From NCBI RefSeq assembly GCF_009789675.1, contig NZ_CP046916.1, positions 620,001 through 684,000 on the forward strand: 64,000 bases of DNA, read 5' to 3'. Source of the stretch: Paraburkholderia acidisoli (GTDB taxonomy: Bacteria; Pseudomonadota; Gammaproteobacteria; Burkholderiales; Burkholderiaceae). A program made the translations under genes and the position numbers. Below are positions 60,585 to 64,000 of this stretch, one piece after another (within the stretch, counting starts at the first letter, position 1; each line of letters begins with the position of its first letter). The notes beneath the pieces were generated by a model. That model was not told the DNA's origin, did no database searches, and saw nothing but the letters and a program-made list of their open reading frames with translations.

Positions 60585-60717
60585 GTTCGAAATGGCATGT
60601 CGAATCAACACGGTTGCCTGCATCGTTTTCTTCGCCCTGTTCGTTGTACTCGCGATTCTGGAAATGGTGCCCGGCGTCAATAACTGGCTGTTTTCGCTGT
60701 TTGGAGGTGCGCTTTGA
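60568..60717 (+). CDS. Small membrane protein, 49 aa
   Basis: TVACIVFFALFVVLAILEMV is a membrane helix; overlaps the gene before and couples to the TTG of the next. Confidence 0.6.
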   Translation: MYTTPEFEMACRINTVACIVFFALFVVLAILEMVPGVNNWLFSLFGGAL

Positions 60718-61034
60718 AAACCATCAAACGTCTGGTTGACTGGAATGACCGGCGCCGTGCCCGCGAAGCCGTGCAAGCGTATTGCGATGACCGCGTGAAG
60801 GCAATTCGCGCTCTCGATACGGCGCATCGGCTCGCCCTTCGTGCAACGGAAGAGGCGGCGAAGCTTGAAGCGGAACAATTCCGCGCTGCGTTCTTCGGTG
60901 GCCGAGATCAGGTGCATTCAGGGTTCATGGAGGGATCGGCAAAGCTGTTCGGTATTGCTGAACCCACGCGCTATACGGTGAGCGTGTTGCCGTTGACCGC
61001 AATCGCACCCCTTCGTTTGGTGAAGGCAGCATGA
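60714..61034 (+). CDS. Hypothetical helical protein, 106 aa
   Basis: KRLVDWNDRRRAREAVQAYC then long Ala/Glu helices. TTG start overlapping the previous TGA. Function unknown. Confidence 0.6.
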   Translation: MKTIKRLVDWNDRRRAREAVQAYCDDRVKAIRALDTAHRLALRATEEAAKLEAEQFRAAFFGGRDQVHSGFMEGSAKLFGIAEPTRYTVSVLPLTAIAPLRLVKAA

Positions 61035-61186
61035 AGTCATTCATCAACTGGACTAACCGAAACCATCTACTCGCCGCCTGCCTCGGCCTATTCGTCTACA
61101 TGGCAATTCTTATTGCCGCCAGTGCATGGGATGAGCATGCGGATAGTACGGTTAGGGCGCAGATTGTTGCGCAGCACGCCACATAA
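61031..61186 (+). CDS. Small membrane protein, 51 aa
   Basis: NHLLAACLGLFVYMAILIAA as one helix with a polar C-terminus. ATGA overlap with the previous gene. Confidence 0.6.
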   Translation: MKSFINWTNRNHLLAACLGLFVYMAILIAASAWDEHADSTVRAQIVAQHAT

Positions 61187-61227
61187 TTCAATTCCGATTT
61201 GTCGGATTCGCGGCTAAGGAGCCGGAC

Positions 61228-62358
61228 ATGGACAACCAAAAGACACACTGGAAGCGACTCATCAATCCCGATTACATCGGGGCCTACGCGCTAAATCCGG
61301 ACGAGGATTTGACGGTAACGATTGACTATGTGCAGCGTGAGCAGATCGTCGGAACGGATGGCAAGAAGGAAGAAGCCACGGTTGCACACCTCAAGGGCAA
61401 CAAGCCCCTCATCCTCAATGTTACGAACTCGAAATCAATCGCCAAGCTCTACGGTCCGTACATTGAAGAATGGGCGGGAAAGGAAATAACCCTCTACGCG
61501 AGCATGACCAAGGCGTTCGGTGATGTTGTCGAGTGTCTGAGGATTCGTCCCAATGTAGCCAAGAAGAAAAAGCCGTCGATTACACCAGATCGCCTGAAGA
61601 ATGCAATCAAGTCTATCGTATCCGGCCAGTACACGACGGAGAAGCTCCGCGCCAATTTCGACATCACCAAGGCGCAAGAGAAAGAAATTAACGACGCTGT
61701 GCGCGCTGCCGTGGAGGAAAAGAGAATGCTTAAGATTCGTTGTTCGTCACTGAGCAAGATCATGACTGAACCGAAGTCGAAAACGGAAAAGCTTTCAGTC
61801 GGAGCGAAGACGTACATCGAAGATCTTGCAAAGGAATTTGTCTACAACTACCAAAAGGTAGTTACCTCGAAAGAAATGGAGAAGGGGACGCTCGTTGAGC
61901 CGCACGCAATCCAACTGATTAATGACGTGTTTTTCACTAGCTACGAGAAGAATGCCGAGCGGCGTGAGAATGAATGGCTAACTGGTGAGTGCGATATCTT
62001 CGTGCCAACTACAAAGATCATTGATGTCAAATCTCCTTGGTCGCTCGCCACGTTTCCTGCCACTATTTTTGCGGGACAGAATAAAGATTACGAATGGCAA
62101 GGGCGCGGCTACATGATGCTCTGGGATGTTGATCTTTTTGAGATCAATTATTGCATGGTCAACACACCCGATGAACTTATTCGATTCGAGGATCCGAACG
62201 TTCATTACGTTGATCACATTGAACCATCTCTTCGCGTTACACGCGTGCCATATGAGCGCGATTCGGAACTTGAAGAAAAAATCAAGGAAAAAGTGGAAGC
62301 TGCCCGCGAATACTTCAACGAAGTAGTTGATTTGATCGCAATGGAGCATGCCGCCTAA
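61228..62358 (+). CDS. Fusion of phage early protein with YqaJ-type recombination nuclease
   Basis: 376 residues. Residues 1-150 match a phage protein that is usually separate (THWKRLINPDYIGAYALNPD, KPLILNVTNSKSIAKLYG, EITLYASMTKAFGDVVECLR). The rest is a YqaJ/lambda-exonuclease-like domain: SSLSKIMTEPKSK start, KGTLVEPHAIQLIND (Glu), GECDIFVPTTKIIDVKSPWS (Asp and E/D-x-K as DVK) and DYEWQGRGYMML. It would resect dsDNA 5' ends for phage recombination. No separate annealing protein is obvious. Confidence 0.75.
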   Translation: MDNQKTHWKRLINPDYIGAYALNPDEDLTVTIDYVQREQIVGTDGKKEEATVAHLKGNKPLILNVTNSKSIAKLYGPYIEEWAGKEITLYASMTKAFGDVVECLRIRPNVAKKKKPSITPDRLKNAIKSIVSGQYTTEKLRANFDITKAQEKEINDAVRAAVEEKRMLKIRCSSLSKIMTEPKSKTEKLSVGAKTYIEDLAKEFVYNYQKVVTSKEMEKGTLVEPHAIQLINDVFFTSYEKNAERRENEWLTGECDIFVPTTKIIDVKSPWSLATFPATIFAGQNKDYEWQGRGYMMLWDVDLFEINYCMVNTPDELIRFEDPNVHYVDHIEPSLRVTRVPYERDSELEEKIKEKVEAAREYFNEVVDLIAMEHAA

Positions 62359-62447
62359 TTTACCGCCTCAGCATCGCAGCGGATCGGCACAAGCGTTTCC
62401 CGCGGAAGACGCGATGCAGAGGCCCAATTTCTCAACAAGGAGATGCA

Positions 62448-62813
62448 ATGCAGCAACTTCAAATTCCGCCGCTCGAAGAAGGCGAAATCTACATCGGTGC
62501 GATCGGCGACAAGAATGGCGATTTTTATCATGTGATCTTGCTGCCCGGCGACAACGGCTATGCACCGTGGCAGGAGCAGATGGATTGGGCAAAGAGCATC
62601 GGCGGTGATCTTCCGAATCGCATCGAACAGGCCATGCTCTGGGCGAACCACAAGGATCAGTTCGAGCAGGACTGGTACTGGAGCAACGAGACGTATCACC
62701 GCAATGACGCCTACGCCTGGTATCAGGGCTTCGGCATCGGCGGCCAGAGCTACTACGGCCACAAGGACGACGACAGGTGCCGAGCGCGGGCCGTCCGCAG
62801 ATTGCCCATTTAA
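62448..62813 (+). CDS. DUF1566 protein 2, 121 aa
   Basis: Same domain as the gene at 57405 (EEGEIYIGAIGDKNGDFYHV, WAKSIGGDLPNRIEQ, WYWSNET, CRARAVRR). Variable centre GFGIGGQSYYGHKDDD. Encodes one extra residue there. Function likely ligand or receptor binding. Confidence 0.8.
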   Translation: MQQLQIPPLEEGEIYIGAIGDKNGDFYHVILLPGDNGYAPWQEQMDWAKSIGGDLPNRIEQAMLWANHKDQFEQDWYWSNETYHRNDAYAWYQGFGIGGQSYYGHKDDDRCRARAVRRLPI

Positions 62814-62842
62814 TCATTCATCTATTTCAACGGAGCATCGCA

Positions 62843-63307
62843 ATGACGATCACGCTTGAGGCCATCGAGGCCAAGCAATCGGAGATTTCGAAGTTGATCG
62901 AATCGTTCAAGAAACAGTCAACTCGCAGCACCATTACGATTTTGGGCGCGACGATCAAGCTGGAGGCTGGCGAACATTACGCCGGCATCATTCTCGGAGA
63001 CGACGGGCAACCGCTTCATCACTTGATTCTTCTCCCCGGCGACGTAGACGAAAAATCGTGGTCGGACGCGAAGTCGTGGGCCGCAGAGCAGGGCGGGGAA
63101 TTGCCGACTCGACGCGAACAATCACTGCTATTCGCGAATTTGAAACAGTGTTTCGAGTCACGTTATTACTGGTCGGCGGAAGAGCGTGAATCGGATTCCG
63201 CCTACGCCTGGTGTCAGGACTTCGACGACGGCTTCCAGTACGACGGCCACAAGGCCAGCAGCGGTTGCCGAGCGCGGGCCGTCCGCAGGATAGCGGTAGG
63301 AGCATGA
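62843..63307 (+). CDS. DUF1566 protein 3 with coiled-coil N-terminus, 154 aa
   Basis: N-terminal helix MTITLEAIEAKQSEISKLIE, then DUF1566 (HLILLPGDVD, WAAEQGGELPTRREQ, YYWSAEE, GCRARAVRR) with variable centre DFDDGFQYDGHKASS. Third paralogue, directly before an HNH gene. Confidence 0.8.
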   Translation: MTITLEAIEAKQSEISKLIESFKKQSTRSTITILGATIKLEAGEHYAGIILGDDGQPLHHLILLPGDVDEKSWSDAKSWAAEQGGELPTRREQSLLFANLKQCFESRYYWSAEERESDSAYAWCQDFDDGFQYDGHKASSGCRARAVRRIAVGA

Positions 63308-63308
63308 C

Positions 63309-63770
63309 TTGGCGACCATCGAAAGCCTGATGAGTCGCACGCGAAAAGTCGGCGACTGTCTTGAGTTCACAGGTTACATCTGCAAAGCGGGCTATGGCCT
63401 CGTTTGGCACAACGGCAAGAACCGACTGGCCCATAGGGTGTCGTTTGATCTTCATCACGGAACGATTACGGATGGACGCGATGTGATGCATTCCTGTGAC
63501 AACAGAAAATGCCTCAATCCAAAGCATTTGAATCTCGGGACGCGATTAGAAAACATGCAGGACATGATCGCGAAGAGAAGAGACAAACATCCCTGCGGAT
63601 TGCACTCTGGAATGTCGAAAATCACGCCCGAGATTGCCATAGAAATCAGGCGTAGATATACGCCATATAGTCGGACGGATAGTTCTTGCGCTTTGGGGCG
63701 CGAGTTTGGCATTTCACAGGCCGCAGTATGGGCAATTATCACCGGCAAGACATGGGCTGATTGCTCGTAG
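63309..63770 (+). CDS. HNH endonuclease-like protein, 153 aa
   Basis: Core NRLAHRVSFDLHHG, VMHSCDNRKCLNPKHLNLGT and LENMQDMIAKRRDKH are the HNH motif of small phage homing endonucleases; C-terminal helix-turn-helix GISQAAVWAIITGKTW. TTG at 63309 or ATG at 63330. Its 3' third is duplicated at positions 1-159. Confidence 0.8.
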   Translation: MATIESLMSRTRKVGDCLEFTGYICKAGYGLVWHNGKNRLAHRVSFDLHHGTITDGRDVMHSCDNRKCLNPKHLNLGTRLENMQDMIAKRRDKHPCGLHSGMSKITPEIAIEIRRRYTPYSRTDSSCALGREFGISQAAVWAIITGKTWADCS

Positions 63771-64000
63771 CTACTTTGGTCTGCTGCGTCAGGCTAGCGC
63801 GAGTCATCAGGACCGCGCTGCACTAGCCAATGTGGTCCGCAGTCAAGGTCATGCGGTCGACGGCGCGCTCACGAAGAGCTATCGACGGGCACTCCATCAG
63901 TAACCCTTTCCGTCGGCAGCAAATCCCGCTGTCGGCGTGTGTTGAGGCGCCTGTCCGGGCCTCCTTTTTCGAGAGACATGATGGAATTCACCGTCCCGCA
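63612..64000. repeat. Direct terminal repeat, right copy
   Basis: Identical to 1-389. It includes the end of the HNH gene, the structured non-coding segment (63771-63943), its terminator (63944-63969) and the first bases of the gene at 367. Confidence 0.97.

Noticed and set aside
57405..63307. A complete diversity-generating retroelement around the DUF1566 genes
   Set aside because: No ORF has reverse transcriptase motifs (such as YxDD) and no template repeat with adenine-rich version of the variable stretch is seen in the window.
1..64000. CRISPR arrays or insertion sequences
   Set aside because: No regularly spaced 25-40-bp repeats, and no transposase ORFs or terminal inverted repeats of IS type. 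The only large exact repeat is the terminal one.

Overview
The window is essentially one complete genome of a temperate, contractile-tailed dsDNA bacteriophage. Positions 1-389 are repeated exactly at 63612-64000, so the molecule is circular or terminally redundant with a unit of about 63.6 kb. It carries an integrase and excisionase, a LexA-like CI repressor with a divergent Cro-like regulator, and a CI-operator-controlled rightward promoter. The base composition (GC-rich, NNC/NNG codons), an rrn-type boxA and the kinds of accessory genes suggest a Burkholderiaceae host; that is inference, not proof.

Layout. The genetic switch is at 55.3-56.5 kb. Rightward (+) transcription runs from 56.5 kb through the end of the window and, via the repeat, into 0-8.5 kb. 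It holds a large structured non-coding locus, three DUF1566 genes with two HNH genes, a phage acyl carrier protein, a YqaJ-type nuclease, many small overlapping ORFs, Lar-like zinc ribbons, xis and int, and ends with a LexA-box-preceded gene. Leftward (-) transcription runs from 55.2 kb down to 8.5 kb. It starts with small ORFs, a replication initiator containing iteron-like repeats, a DnaB-type ATPase, nucleases and a phosphoesterase (44.7-55.2 kb). A second structured RNA locus and a tRNA-Thr follow (43.1-44.5 kb). Next come packaging and head genes (terS, terL, portal, MuF-like, Nudix/protease/scaffold fusion, cement, capsid), neck, sheath, tube, chaperone, short tape measure, baseplate and spike genes (16.8-43 kb). 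An O-acyltransferase, lysis genes, surface proteins, HNH genes and a lipoprotein/patatin/cysteine-peptidase cluster close the operon (8.5-16.8 kb). One two-gene cassette at 23.5-24.35 kb is transcribed against the late operon and looks like a moron.

The most unusual content is non-coding. Four gene-free stretches (160-358; 43.87-44.48 kb minus; 56.55-57.31 kb plus; 59.45-59.79 kb plus) are dense in long complementary helices. Three contain tRNA-like acceptor/T-arm domains with no proper anticodon arm. The 56.5-kb locus starts at the CI-repressed promoter and carries an rrn-type boxA, so it should be the first lytic rightward transcript. It shares short motifs with the 44-kb locus on the other strand. 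These resemble in spirit the giant ornate phage RNAs (GOLLD, ROOL), but family membership cannot be decided by reading.

A caution applies to all gene calls: about thirty genes are split by one-base frame changes, most of them in short homopolymers and in genes that should be essential. I read these as uncorrected sequencing indels rather than decay, and I report each as one gene spanning both frames. The tail chaperone's T7 run is the one site where real programmed frameshifting is also plausible.
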